A stretch of DNA of 64,000 nt from Orientallactaga sibirica (taxonomy: Eukaryota; Chordata; Mammalia; Rodentia; Dipodidae): contig JAEOAD010000048.1 in NCBI GenBank assembly GCA_036365145.1, forward strand, positions 16,747,001-16,811,000. Direction: 5' to 3'. The position numbers were made by a program, and so were the translations under genes. The notes below the pieces were generated by a model. That model did not search any database. It saw nothing but the letters and a program-made list of their open reading frames with translations, and was not told the DNA's origin. Shown one piece after another: positions 33,441 to 41,180 of this stretch (positions within the stretch are counted from its first letter, which is position 1; the number at the start of each line of letters is the position of its first letter).

Positions 33441-33789
33441 TGTGGTGGTTTGATTCAGGTGTCTCTCATAAACTTAGGTGTTCTGAATGCCAAGTTCCCA
33501 GGAGATGCAATTTTGGAATTAAAGTCTCCTGGAGGCAGTGTATTGTTGGGGGTGGGCTTATGGGTGTTATAGCCAGCTTCCCCTTGCTAGTGTTTGGCAC
33601 TCTCTCCTGTTGCTGTTGTCTACCTGTTGTTGGCCAGGAGGTGATGTCCACCCTGTGTGCATGCCATCATTTTCCCTTGCCGTCATGGATCTTCCCCTTG
33701 AGTCTGTAAGCCAAAATTAGCCCTTTTTTTCCCCACAAGCTGCTCTTGGTTGAGTGATTTCTGCCAGCAATGCAAACCTGACTACAACA
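33441..33789 (+). mobile_element. MaLR-type LTR
   Basis: It begins TGTGGTGGTTTGATTCAGGT and ends CTGACTACAACA. It is the second copy of the 29523 subfamily, with the same block order and an extra GGGGGTGGGCTTATGG segment. Confidence 0.85.
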
Positions 33790-34435
33790 GGCGCCAAGCT
33801 GGGACATTAGAAGTAGTGTCCAATTTCTTCAGGGCTGGGAAAAATTCTTCAGAACAGTTGGAAAGATAATACAACTCAGGGATGCCAGTGGTGGTGGGGT
33901 ACATACTGCAGTTCAAGACTGGGAGACAGAAACTCAGAGAGACATAGAGCCTCTGGTTATTGTAAGGAAAAGTGCATTGACACTAAACCTGTGGCCCATG
34001 GCAGAAGGAGGAGTGACAAAAAGAAAATAGGAAGAAACCTCATGTGGAAATCTTAGTACAGAAACAGAACGCGGTCAGAAAGCGGCAGGTCTAGGAGTTG
34101 TATATCAGGCTGCCATTCCAGAAGTTCCCTCCATTTCTGTAAAAGTACAGCATAGAAATAGGGAAAAACATGTCCAGGTTTCTGGCTTTAGGAAGCAAAT
34201 TTCTACATTTTCCTGTCCTCTTAAACTCACACCAAGCATTGCCATGCTGCCTGGCCATCACCTGGCTCAGTATGGCTCTGGTGGAACATTGTGGCGGGGA
34301 CAAGCTCATGGGAAAAATATATGCTGAGAGATTTGAGTTGGAGACATGGAATGTTAATTTTATATTGGAGCTTGCATGGCAGCTTTACTCTGGTGCAGAA
34401 TAACTATGTGCAACTACTTCACAGACTCATGTTCT
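33790..34435. other. unassigned sequence
   Basis: About 640 bases, nothing recognised. Confidence 0.4.
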
Positions 34436-34439
34436 CTTT

Positions 34440-35221
34440 AAGATTATGTTGCAGTTACACTGATAGGACCAAACACCTTACCAGAAGTGGCTCGAAGTAG
34501 GAAAGGGTTCATTTCTGACTTATAGCTTCAAGGGGAAGTTTCACCATGGCACAGAGAGTTTGGCAGGAACAGATAACCAGGATTCACATCTTCACATCAG
34601 CAAGGAAAAACAGTAGAGAGGGACAGAGAGAGTAAACTGAGCTGACAAGCAGAGCAGGACTATAAACCCCAGTCCCTCCACCCTCCAGTGACACAAGCCA
34701 GAAAGGCTCAAATTCCCAAAGGCTCCACAACCATCCTAAACAGTGTCACCAGCTGGGGGCATTTTACATTCAAATCACCATATTCCACTCCAGCTCCTGT
34801 AGACTCATGGCCACCTTATGATGCAAAATTCAGTCTGTCCAACTTTAAAAGTCCCCATCTTCTTTACAAGTCCCAACACTGTTCAAAAGACCAAAGTCCA
34901 GGGCTGGAGAGATGGCTTAGCGGTTAAGGCGCCTGCCTCCTAAGCCTAAGAACGCTGGTTCCAATCTCCAGCGGTTCCAATCTCCAGGTCCCACGTTTAG
35001 CCAGATGCAAAGTGATGCAAGGGCGCAATGCCGCACTTGACCACAAGGGGGCGCACACATCTGGGTTTTGTTCTCAGCAGCTGAGAGGCTGCTAGCACAC
35101 CCATTCTCTATCTGTCTCCCTCTCCCTGTCTCTGTCTCTCTCCAAAAAAAAAGGACCAAAGTCCAAAGATTCATCTGACACTAAACACCATCTCCTAGCT
35201 ATGAAAGACAGACAGATCATG
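34440..35221 (-). mobile_element. MaLR LTR plus internal 3' end, split by a DIP SINE
   Basis: The antisense LTR (CAGTTACACTGATAGGACCA to TTACATTCAAATCACCATA, about 34440-34780) continues into CTCATGGCCACCTTATGATG and CAACACTGTTCAAAAG. The same order occurs after the LTR at 54752, so this is the 3' end of the internal region. Confidence 0.6.
34889..35165 (+). repeat. DIP-type SINE, B-box-duplicated subfamily, with TSD
   Basis: The 12-bp direct repeat GACCAAAGTCCA at 34889-34900 and 35154-35165 flanks it. The tandem 16-bp units are perfect at 34956-34987. The tail is a short A9, so this copy looks recent. Confidence 0.96.
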
Positions 35222-35367
35222 ATATAGATAATAAAGAACTCAAATTATTTCTATTTGTAGGTGATCTGATCCTATGCTTAAGAGATCCTGATAGTTCCAC
35301 CACAATACTAAAGACAATTTCAATGCAATTACATAAAAAGCAAATGACATGAAAATAACATACAAAA

Positions 35368-36245
35368 TCAGTTGCATTTTTTTATGTTTTAAATTTTTAT
35401 TGACAATTTTCATAATATATTTCAATCATAATCCTCTCACATGACTTCTTTTGTGCCCCTTCATTTCCCTTCAACTGAACCCCTTCTTCCAAATAGTCCC
35501 TCTTCTCCATTGCTGTTTTTCTTTTCCTCCACCATCCCTGACAGAATGTTGGCAGGCCCCAATATTGTTTAGATCTTATGCAGGTGACAACAGCCACTAT
35601 GATGTCATCAATGTAACCATCACTTTATGTCCAGAAGGAAGTGTTCCAAAGCACGCCTCCCCATCCTCTGGGTCCTTATATTCTTTCCAGCCCTTCTCCC
35701 ACAATGTGCCCTCCGATGTGGAATGGAGTCCCATTTAGCACTGAACGCTAAAGCACTCACTTCTCAGGACTGATGAATATTGAGTCAACCCAGGAGTGAC
35801 CATGACCTGTAAAAAGAAGCATCTGTAACCAAAGGTGAGAGCAGCACTAATCTGTGGACATAAACATAAATATTTAGAGAGCAATTTGAAGGGCACCATA
35901 TCCGTTTGACCAAATACTAACTTCCTTCCTAGGGTCTATGACCTTGCCAGCTTTAGGTTTCTGATTAGGTTTTCAGTACCAGGCATGAATTTCCTCCAGT
36001 GCAGCAGGCCTACATCCAATCCGAGCAGTTGATTACTTCCATAATAGACACTGCCACTATTGTGCCAGTGGGTACATCTTGCCTGGCTGGTCAATTGTGT
36101 AGCCCATAGTCTCTGTCGCTGTGTAAGACCAATGATGAGTTTTCTCCCTCAGCACTTTCTAGCAGTTTAATAGCTAGCAGTCGGGAGAACGCTTCTACTT
36201 TAGTTCCAGCTGGATTTCTCAGTGTCCTGCATCAGTTGCATTTTT
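35368..36245 (-). mobile_element. L1 3' end inserted antisense, with 15-bp TSD
   Basis: The 15-bp direct repeat ATCAGTTGCATTTTT at 35368-35382 and 36231-36245 flanks an antisense L1 3' UTR. It shares blocks with the sense copy at 47640 (complements of GCAATAGTGGCATG, and CAGTACCAGGCATGAATTTC). It is 5'-truncated and carries no ORF2. Confidence 0.8.
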
Positions 36246-36528
36246 AATATACCAACAACCAACCAATGACATCCAATGCACCAAAAAGTAACCTGCTGAG
36301 AAATAAAGAAAGAAAATAATTCTACACATAATAGCCTCAAAAAATGACCACTGGGAAAAAAATGACCAGTGAATAAATTTAGTCATAAAGGTGAAAGACC
36401 TTTATAAGGAAAATTGTAAGACATGGAAGAAAATAAAATGAAAGGAGACACTAGAAAAGGGTAACATCTTTCATGCTTGTTGATGGGCAGGCTTTTATTT
36501 CTGTGGACATATTACTGAAATCTATCCA

Positions 36529-36534
36529 CAGACT
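36529..36534 (+). repeat. provirus target-site duplication, left copy
   Basis: CAGACT immediately precedes the 5' LTR and recurs at 39790-39795 right after the 3' LTR. A 6-bp duplication is typical of ERVK-type integration. It restores the L1 reading CACAGACTCAGTG when the provirus is removed. Confidence 0.95.
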
Positions 36535-36562
36535 TGCAGGGAGCTGTAAGCAGTCGCCATTA

Positions 36563-36633
36563 CAAGATGGCGCTGGCTCCTCCATATTAGGCAGTGCCTT
36601 GGCGCCAACCGTATCTAAGGTATGCGCATGCGC
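36563..36633 (+). promoter_or_regulatory. YY1-like and NRF1-like sites in the 5' LTR
   Basis: CAAGATGGCGC (36563-36573) matches the YY1 core. TGCGCATGCGC (36623-36633) matches the palindromic NRF1 core. Both recur unchanged in the 3' LTR (39488-39498, 39548-39558). Function is inferred from motif match only. Confidence 0.55.
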
Positions 36634-36692
36634 TTGATGCAACCTGCCCCGAGCCTATCCCGTGGCGCCTGGTGATGGCAAGCTGGTTGCAA

Positions 36693-36732
36693 CCAATCAG
36701 TAAACGCCTCGTAGCAGTACACCCTATAAAAG
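36693..36732 (+). promoter_or_regulatory. CCAAT and TATA box of the 5' LTR
   Basis: CCAAT at 36693-36697 is followed by CTATAAAAG at 36724-36732, the core promoter spacing of an LTR. RNA would start some 25-30 bases downstream. Confidence 0.75.
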
Positions 36733-36793
36733 CAGCTGTAGATTTGGGCCCCGCCCCTTCGCCATCAGCTTTCCTGTTAACCAAGAGCTCTCC

Positions 36794-36799
36794 AATAAA
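36794..36799 (+). terminator. polyadenylation signal in the LTR
   Basis: AATAAA lies about 65 bases downstream of the TATA box. The copy that would end the proviral RNA is in the 3' LTR at 39719-39724. Confidence 0.75.
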
Positions 36800-36867
36800 G
36801 TGTGATACAAGAAGAATCCTCGTTTGTGGTCGTTCCTTTCCTGCTGGTCGGGAGGTTCGCTGCAAAG

Positions 36868-36886
36868 TGGTGCCGAAAACCCGGGA
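36868..36886 (+). other. primer binding site, tRNA-Phe type
   Basis: TGGTGCCGAAAACCCGGGA starts three bases after the LTR. It matches the tRNA-Phe 3' end used by IAP elements, except for one extra A in the A run. Confidence 0.8.
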
Positions 36887-36957
36887 CGCCGGGTGTCTTG
36901 CGGTCGCCAGGCGGGGGGCCGAAGAGGATCCAGAACTTGACACACGGAGAGGAAGGC

Positions 36958-36967
36958 GCCGGTAAGT
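36958..36967 (+). other. leader 5' splice donor
   Basis: GCCGGTAAGT has the full GTAAGT donor consensus (GT at 36962-36963), where a subgenomic env RNA would be spliced. It lies between the primer site and the gag remnant. Confidence 0.6.
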
Positions 36968-36989
36968 CATCCCCGGGCTTGTTTTACAA

Positions 36990-37277
36990 GTGGGGAATCA
37001 CATAATAGGCCTAAAAAGGAACAGAAAAAATAGAACAAAAGAGACAAAAAAAAAGGAAAAAAGTCTAAAGGAAGAATTTGAGGAGATAGGCGAGGCTCAT
37101 TCATGCCCGCCCCCTCGGAAGGGGCAGAGAGGCCCCGGAGGATCGTATCCTCCATTAGAGGAGTTTGCAAGTTTACATGTGCTGGAAGCAGATGATGAGA
37201 GTAGTTCAGAATCTAAATCACAACAGGAGGAGGAGATATTTAAAAAAAAGAGAAAGAGAAAGTTCAACCAGAGGTGA
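36990..37277 (+). pseudogene. gag 5' remnant, start codon lost
   Basis: A 96-codon frame including the stop begins GTG GGG AAT where a retroviral gag would begin ATG GGN (the Met-Gly myristoylation start). The initiation codon therefore appears to have mutated from A to G. The peptide is Lys-rich (KETKKKEKSLKEE), then has an acidic Ser/Glu stretch (DDESSSESKSQQEEE) and a basic end before TGA. No capsid or nucleocapsid part is present. The assignment to gag is from position and start style, not from a conserved domain, and the frame cannot start translation normally in a mammal. Confidence 0.6.
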
Positions 37278-37385
37278 TCCGCAGGGGCGGGGGCTGGCAG
37301 GCACATTTGTTGTCGCCGCGGCGCCCTCTGCTGGGGATGAGTAAAGTTCTGTATACATAGATCATAAAGAAGGTCAAAAATGAGG
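37278..37385 (+). other. proviral sequence of unclear origin
   Basis: About 108 bases between the gag stop and the B1. It is GC-rich at first (TTGTCGCCGCGGCGCCCTCT), with no readable pol domain. Confidence 0.5.
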
Positions 37386-37478
37386 TAGGGCTGGGTGTGG
37401 TGGCACACACCTTTAATCTTAGCCCTCAGGAGGCAGAGGTGAGAGGATCATTGTTCAAGGTCAGGCTGAGACTACTTT
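37386..37478 (+). repeat. B1 SINE fragment inside the provirus, 3'-truncated
   Basis: It starts GGCTGGGTGTGGTGGCACAC and stops at GGCTGAGACTAC with no A-tail, directly joined to integrase sequence. By eye it differs from the other B1 copies here at roughly one base in six, far more than the LTRs differ from each other. Confidence 0.85.
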
Positions 37479-38280
37479 TCTGCCCTCCCCTCATGTAGGT
37501 GTTAATCCCCGAGGCCTCCGTCCTGGTGATCTTTGGCAAATGGACGTAACTCATCTCCCTGAGTTTGGAAGGTTAAAATATTTACATGTCTCAGTGGATA
37601 CCTGCTCGGGAGTTATCTTCGCCTCGCCGTTGGCGGGTGAGAAGGCTTCTCATGTAACAACCCACTGCTTGGAAGCCTGGGCAGCGTGGGGAAAGCCGCG
37701 CCGTCTAAAAACTGATAATGGCCCGGCATATACATCTACTGGTTTTCGGGCCTTTTGTGCGCAGATGCAAGTTGCCCACACCACTGGCCTGCCTTATAAC
37801 CCACAAGGCCAAGGCATTGTGGAGAGAGCCAATAAGAGTATCAAAGCCATTTTATTTAAACAAAAGAGGGGGATAGCAGAAGATGCAACCCCTAGGGAGA
37901 GGGTTTCCTTAGCCCTCTTCACCCTTAATTTTCTAATTTTGGACAATAATGATAAGTCTGCAGCTGACAGACACAGTCAAGATGTGGCCCAGGCACCCAG
38001 AGAAGTAGTGATGTGGAAAGATGTCCTAGATAACAAATGGAAAGGACTGGATCTTGTTATAATAAGATCCAGGGGAGCTGTTTGTGTTTTTCCACAGGAC
38101 CAGGAGTCGCCCCACTGGGTTCCAAGCCGGTTGGTGAGAACAGTCCATCCTTCCTCAGGAGAAAGTTTGGAGATTCATAATGATTCGTGGAAACCGGATG
38201 TGGAGGAGCCTGGGGATGATGAAGCCGATACCAGTTGCTCATCAAGCGTCTGTGTTTCCACGTTTCTTCACCACAAATAA
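37474..38280 (+). CDS. retroviral integrase, 5'-truncated, catalytic core intact
   Basis: The frame is open from the B1 junction. The first ATG (37540) lies within LWQMDVTH, which is internal to integrase. Integrase cuts and joins viral DNA ends to host DNA. Numbering from that Met, the catalytic residues are D2 (MDVTH), D59 (KTDNGPAY) and E95 (GQGIVERAN). The last two are separated by exactly 35 residues, so the D,D-35-E triad is complete. Upstream, [15 protein letters not shown] is the usual linker, but the HHCC zinc-binding domain is deleted. Downstream, about residues 165-205 resemble the C-terminal DNA-binding domain ([20 protein letters not shown]). The end overlaps the start of the env frame by 101 bases, as in related elements. 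There is no evidence that it is translated. It is a fragment of pol without its own start context. Confidence 0.88.
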   Translation, partial: TFLPSPHVGVNPRGLRPGDLWQMDVTHLPEFGRLKYLHVSVDTCSGVIFASPLAGEKASHVTTHCLEAWAAWGKPRRLKTDNGPAYTSTGFRAFCAQMQVAHTTGLPYNPQGQGIVERANKSIKAILFKQKRGIAEDATPRERVSLALFTLNFLILDNNDKSAADRHSQDVAQAPREVVMWKDVLDNKWKGLDLVIIRSRGAVCVFPQDQESPHWVPSRLVRTVHPSSGESLEIHNDSWKPDVEEPGDDEADTSCSSSVCVSTFLHHK

Positions 38281-38884
38281 GGAACTGGGCCTCCCTTCCC
38301 TTCAGGAGGACCAACAGGTGGTCCCCATGGGGGAGTCCCGCTCCTTTGTTGAAAAAGGAACTCTTTGTTTTACTTTGCAGTGGAATCAGACTGATGACTC
38401 TTGTATAAGACTTCGTCAGCAGAGTTTTGCCTGGTTTGAAGGGGAACTCTGGCCATGGTCAGAGTGCCAGAGCACTTCGGTCGCCTGGGCTGATGCAAAT
38501 CATCTCTTCACCATATCACCAGCTATGAGGGGTCCCCCGCCTAGGTCAGGGGCATGGTCGGAGGGACTCTTTCTTCAGGATTCCAGAATGAATCCATTTT
38601 CAAAATGGATGGTGTGTGGGGTCAATGGTTCCTGTACGGATGTGTCTCCATTGGTTTTGCTGTTGGGGGAACAAATTGCTTGCAACAATGTGTCAGGGCA
38701 TGAGACCTCAACGTCAAAAAAGAAGGAGGAAGCGGAGGGGGATTTCTCGGCGGACTGGAGCCTCCTGAATATCTCGGGGGGAGTTTTCACTCTGGGTCAT
38801 CCTTGTGAACATTATGCTCATAATCAGACTTTTCCCCCCTGCCCCGGTTTGTGTGCACCCCCCTTTTCTGCTTATTGCTATTAA
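38180..38884 (+). pseudogene. env surface-subunit fragment
   Basis: A 234-codon frame overlaps the integrase end. It reads like a retroviral surface glycoprotein: five N-glycosylation sequons (N69, N149, N170, N197, N215), many Cys and Trp, and paired-Cys segments (CEHYAHNQ, CPGLC). No hydrophobic signal peptide is visible near its Met. It ends at TAA after a run of C bases near 38836-38866. The transmembrane tail continues in another frame, so a one-base indel in or near that C-rich stretch has broken the gene. No SU-TM cleavage site or fusion peptide is visible, so this copy cannot make a complete envelope protein. Confidence 0.7.
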
Positions 38885-39077
38885 TTCCACGAGAGTGGAT
38901 CTTAGTCTTGCACAGGGCCTTACTTCCTGGATCTCCTCTGCTTTTAATTTTTTTAAGGAATGGGTTGGAATGGGACTGTTTGCTGCCTGCTGTATAGGAG
39001 GATGTCTGCTCTGCCTATGGTTGACTTGCAAAATGCGAGCCCAAGCTAGGAGGGACAAGGTATCTCTCAGGCACTAG
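38850..39077 (+). pseudogene. env transmembrane-subunit tail
   Basis: The frame (open from 38805, no ATG start) gives a juxtamembrane segment (SSAFNFFKEWVG), a Cys- and Leu-rich membrane span of about 20 residues, and a basic cytoplasmic tail (KMRAQARRDK) ending at 39077. The ectodomain with fusion peptide and heptad repeats is not present between the surface fragment and this tail, so a deletion as well as a frameshift has occurred. Confidence 0.7.
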
Positions 39078-39446
39078 CTGCATTGGAGTGTGGGTCCTCC
39101 CCCCAGATTTGGCTGTCGGCCCTAAAGAGCACCTAGTTTCCCCTGGCCCTTGCACCCTTAGGGCTTGAAGTGCCCATTGCACAAGGATGGGCAGAGGATT
39201 GGTGTTGGGAGCACGGCACTCATCACGCTCAGGATGCGAGACAAAGTACTGCACGTGGGGTGAGCTCTTAGCAGCTTCATGGAGGGCATGTCTGATTGCA
39301 TATGGGTTGGTACTGTAATCCCATCTCTGAGAAAAGGTACTAGACGGGTGTGACACCAGCCTGGCTGGCCACTAGGTCTGGGGTCATCACAATGTCCTCT
39401 CGAGCATCAGAGATCAGACCTCTACCCTTGCCTGTTGCGTTTAAAC
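39078..39446 (+). other. noncoding region between env and the 3' LTR
   Basis: About 370 bases with no long frame. It leads into the polypurine tract. No recognisable RNA export element. Confidence 0.5.
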
Positions 39447-39459
39447 AAGAAGGGGGAAC
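39447..39459 (+). other. polypurine tract
   Basis: AAGAAGGGGGAAC directly precedes the TG of the 3' LTR and would prime plus-strand DNA synthesis. Confidence 0.85.
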
Positions 39460-39789
39460 TGCAGGGAGCTGTAAGCAGTCGCCATTACAAGATGGCGCTG
39501 GCTCCTCCATATTAGGCAGTGCCTTGGCGCCAACCGTATCTAAGGTATGCGCATGCGCTTGACGCAACCTGCCCCGAGCCTATCCCGTGGCGCCTGGTGA
39601 TGGCAAGCTGGTTGCAACCAATCAGTAAACGCCTCGTAGCAGTACACCCTATAAAAGCAGCTGCAGATTTGCGCCCCGCCCTCTCGCCATCAGCTTTCCT
39701 GTTAACCAAGGGCTCTCCAATAAAGTGTGATACAAGAAGAATCTTCGTTTGTGGTCGTTCCTTTCCTGCTGGTCGGGAGGTTCGCTGCA
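39460..39789 (+). repeat. 3' LTR of the provirus
   Basis: Same length as the 5' LTR. There are seven differences, six of them transitions (for example CTTGATGC/CTTGACGC and CAAGAGCTC/CAAGGGCTC). YY1-like, NRF1-like, CCAAT, TATA and AATAAA sites are all kept. Confidence 0.96.
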
Positions 39790-39910
39790 CAGACTCAGTG
39801 CAATCCCCATTGAAATACCAGTGATATTCTTCAAAGAACTATAATAAAAAAACAATGGTAACATTTGCATGGAAACAAGAGGGCAGAATAACCAAAAGAA
39901 TCTTGAGTAT

Positions 39911-40183
39911 AAAATGTAATACATAGGGCTAGAGAGATGGCTTAGTGGTTAAACGCTTGCCTGTGAAGCCTAAGGATCCCGGTTCGAGGCTCGATTCTCC
40001 AGGACCCACGTAAGCCATATGCATAAGGGGGCACATGCATCTGGAGTTCGTTTGCAGTGGCTAGAGGCCCTGGCGTGCCCATTCTCTCTCTTTCTCTCTA
40101 CCTGCCTATTTCTGTATCTCTCTCTCTCAAATAAATAAATAAAAATAAAACATTAAAAAAATTTAAAAAAATGTAATACATAG
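39911..40183 (+). repeat. DIP-type SINE with 16-bp TSD
   Basis: The 16-bp direct repeat AAAATGTAATACATAG at 39911-39926 and 40168-40183 flanks a full copy inserted in the L1 ORF2 just downstream of the provirus. The body is of the older subfamily. Confidence 0.96.
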
Positions 40184-40668
40184 ACAGATTCTGATTTCAA
40201 ATTATACTGTGGAGCAATGGTATACAAAACAGTATGGCACTGGCATAAATGAGAACACATAGACCAATATAATGCAGTAGATTCCTAGAAATAAACCCAA
40301 CTCTCTACAGCCACTTCGTTCTCAACAACAATGCCAAAAGCACATGTTGAGGGTAAATAGCCTCTTTAATGAATGGTCCTATGAAAGCTAGATGTACACA
40401 TACAGAAGATTGAAAGCAGGCACTTAATCTAACCCTACACCAAAAGCAACTCGCATATGTCAAGACCTAAATATGAAACCTGAAACTGATACTGCACGAG
40501 AAAACACAGAGGAACACTTGAAGAGAATAGGCACAGGCAATGAATTTTCAGGAAAAGGAGTGGAACCTTAGATCATTGTGTTAACCAAAATAAGACAGAC
40601 TCACAAAGGCAAGTCTCGTGTTTTTGTTTTTTATTTTATTTTTCTCTATGAGATGTAGGAGAGATAAA

Positions 40669-40933
40669 AGGACATGAAGGGGGCTGGAGAGATGGCTTAG
40701 CGGTTAAGGCGCCTGCCTCCTCAGCCTAAGAATGCTGGTTCCAATCTCCAGGTCCCATGTTTAGCCAGATGCAAAGTGACTCTTGCCCACAAGGGGGCGC
40801 ACACATCTGGATTTCGTTCACAGCAGCGGAGATGCTGCTGGCATGCCCATCTCTATCTGTCTCCCTCTCCCTCTCTGTCTCTCTCCAAAAAAAAAAAAAA
40901 AAAAAAAAAAAAACAAAGACAGGACATGAAGGG
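40669..40933 (+). repeat. DIP-type SINE, no B-box duplication, with TSD
   Basis: The 13-bp direct repeat AGGACATGAAGGG at 40669-40681 and 40921-40933 flanks it. The body is of the younger type, but only one TGGTTCCAATCTCCAG unit is present (40736-40751). The A-tail is about 25 bases long, which suggests recent insertion. Confidence 0.95.
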
Positions 40934-40959
40934 CCAAGGGGCACTAAAGGGATATGTAA

Positions 40960-41180
40960 GTTGTCTTAGTGACAATCTTGTTGCTGTAAACAGAACTTGA
41001 TCAGAAGCTATTTAAGAAAGGAGGCGTTTACTTAAGCTTATGGGTCAAGTTCACTGTCATCATGAGGGAGGCATGGCGACAACAGCTTGAGGCAGCTGGT
41101 CACTTCTGGTCCCCAGTGAGGAAGCAGAGAGTGGCAGGTGTGCTGCCGGCTTGCTTCCTCCTCTTTCTCTTAACAGGATG
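40960..41180 (-). mobile_element. MaLR-type LTR, 3' part (antisense)
   Basis: CTTGTTGCTGTAAACAGAAC, AGCTATTTAAGAAAGG, ATCATGAGGGAGGCATGGCG and GAGGCAGCTGGTCACTTCTG give the antisense order of the LTR's downstream half. Confidence 0.7.

Larger units (their letters stand above)
36535..36864 (+). repeat. 5' LTR of the provirus
   Basis: Begins TGCAGGGAGCTGTAAG and ends GGTTCGCTGCA. It carries an upstream CAAGATGGCGC, the palindrome TGCGCATGCGC, CCAAT, CTATAAAAG and AATAAA in the U3-R order of an LTR. Antisense frames over the LTR are shadows. Confidence 0.96.
36535..39789 (+). mobile_element. ERVK (IAP-like) provirus, internally deleted, 3255 bp
   Basis: Order: 330-bp LTR, primer binding site, leader with splice donor, gag start remnant, B1 fragment, integrase, partial surface glycoprotein, transmembrane tail, noncoding stretch, polypurine tract, 330-bp LTR. 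A perfect 6-bp target duplication flanks it. Most of gag and all of protease and reverse transcriptase, which a complete element of 7-8 kb would have, are missing. By hand alignment the LTRs differ at 7 of 330 positions (2.1%), so insertion is relatively recent. The primer site type and the integrase style point to the IAP-like branch of betaretrovirus-related elements. It cannot move on its own, but it keeps the terminal cis sequences for mobilisation in trans. Confidence 0.95.
35222..40590 (+). mobile_element. old L1 ORF2 (3' half) that hosts nested insertions
   Basis: Four pieces (35222-35382, 36246-36534, 39796-39910, 40184-40590) read in order as L1 ORF2 C-terminal sequence on the plus strand: ATTTGTAGGTGATCTGATCC, ATATACCAACAACCAACCAA, CACAGACTCAGTGCAATCCC, then GAACACATAGACCAATATAA. 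It is old, with many stops. It is interrupted by an antisense L1 3' end, a provirus and a DIP SINE. Confidence 0.8.

Noticed and set aside
29481..33709. Two similar predicted proteins at 29481-29774 and 33440-33709 that look like a gene pair
   Set aside because: Both are translations of the same MaLR LTR subfamily.
29523..33789. The two related LTRs as the ends of one MaLR element
   Set aside because: The outer flanks do not match as a target duplication, the sequence between is 3.6 kb and shows no internal MaLR region, and the two differ considerably. Two independent LTRs are more likely.
36587..36970. Antisense frames over the 5' LTR and the matching ones over the 3' LTR
   Set aside because: Shadows of LTR sequence. 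They occur twice only because the LTR occurs twice.
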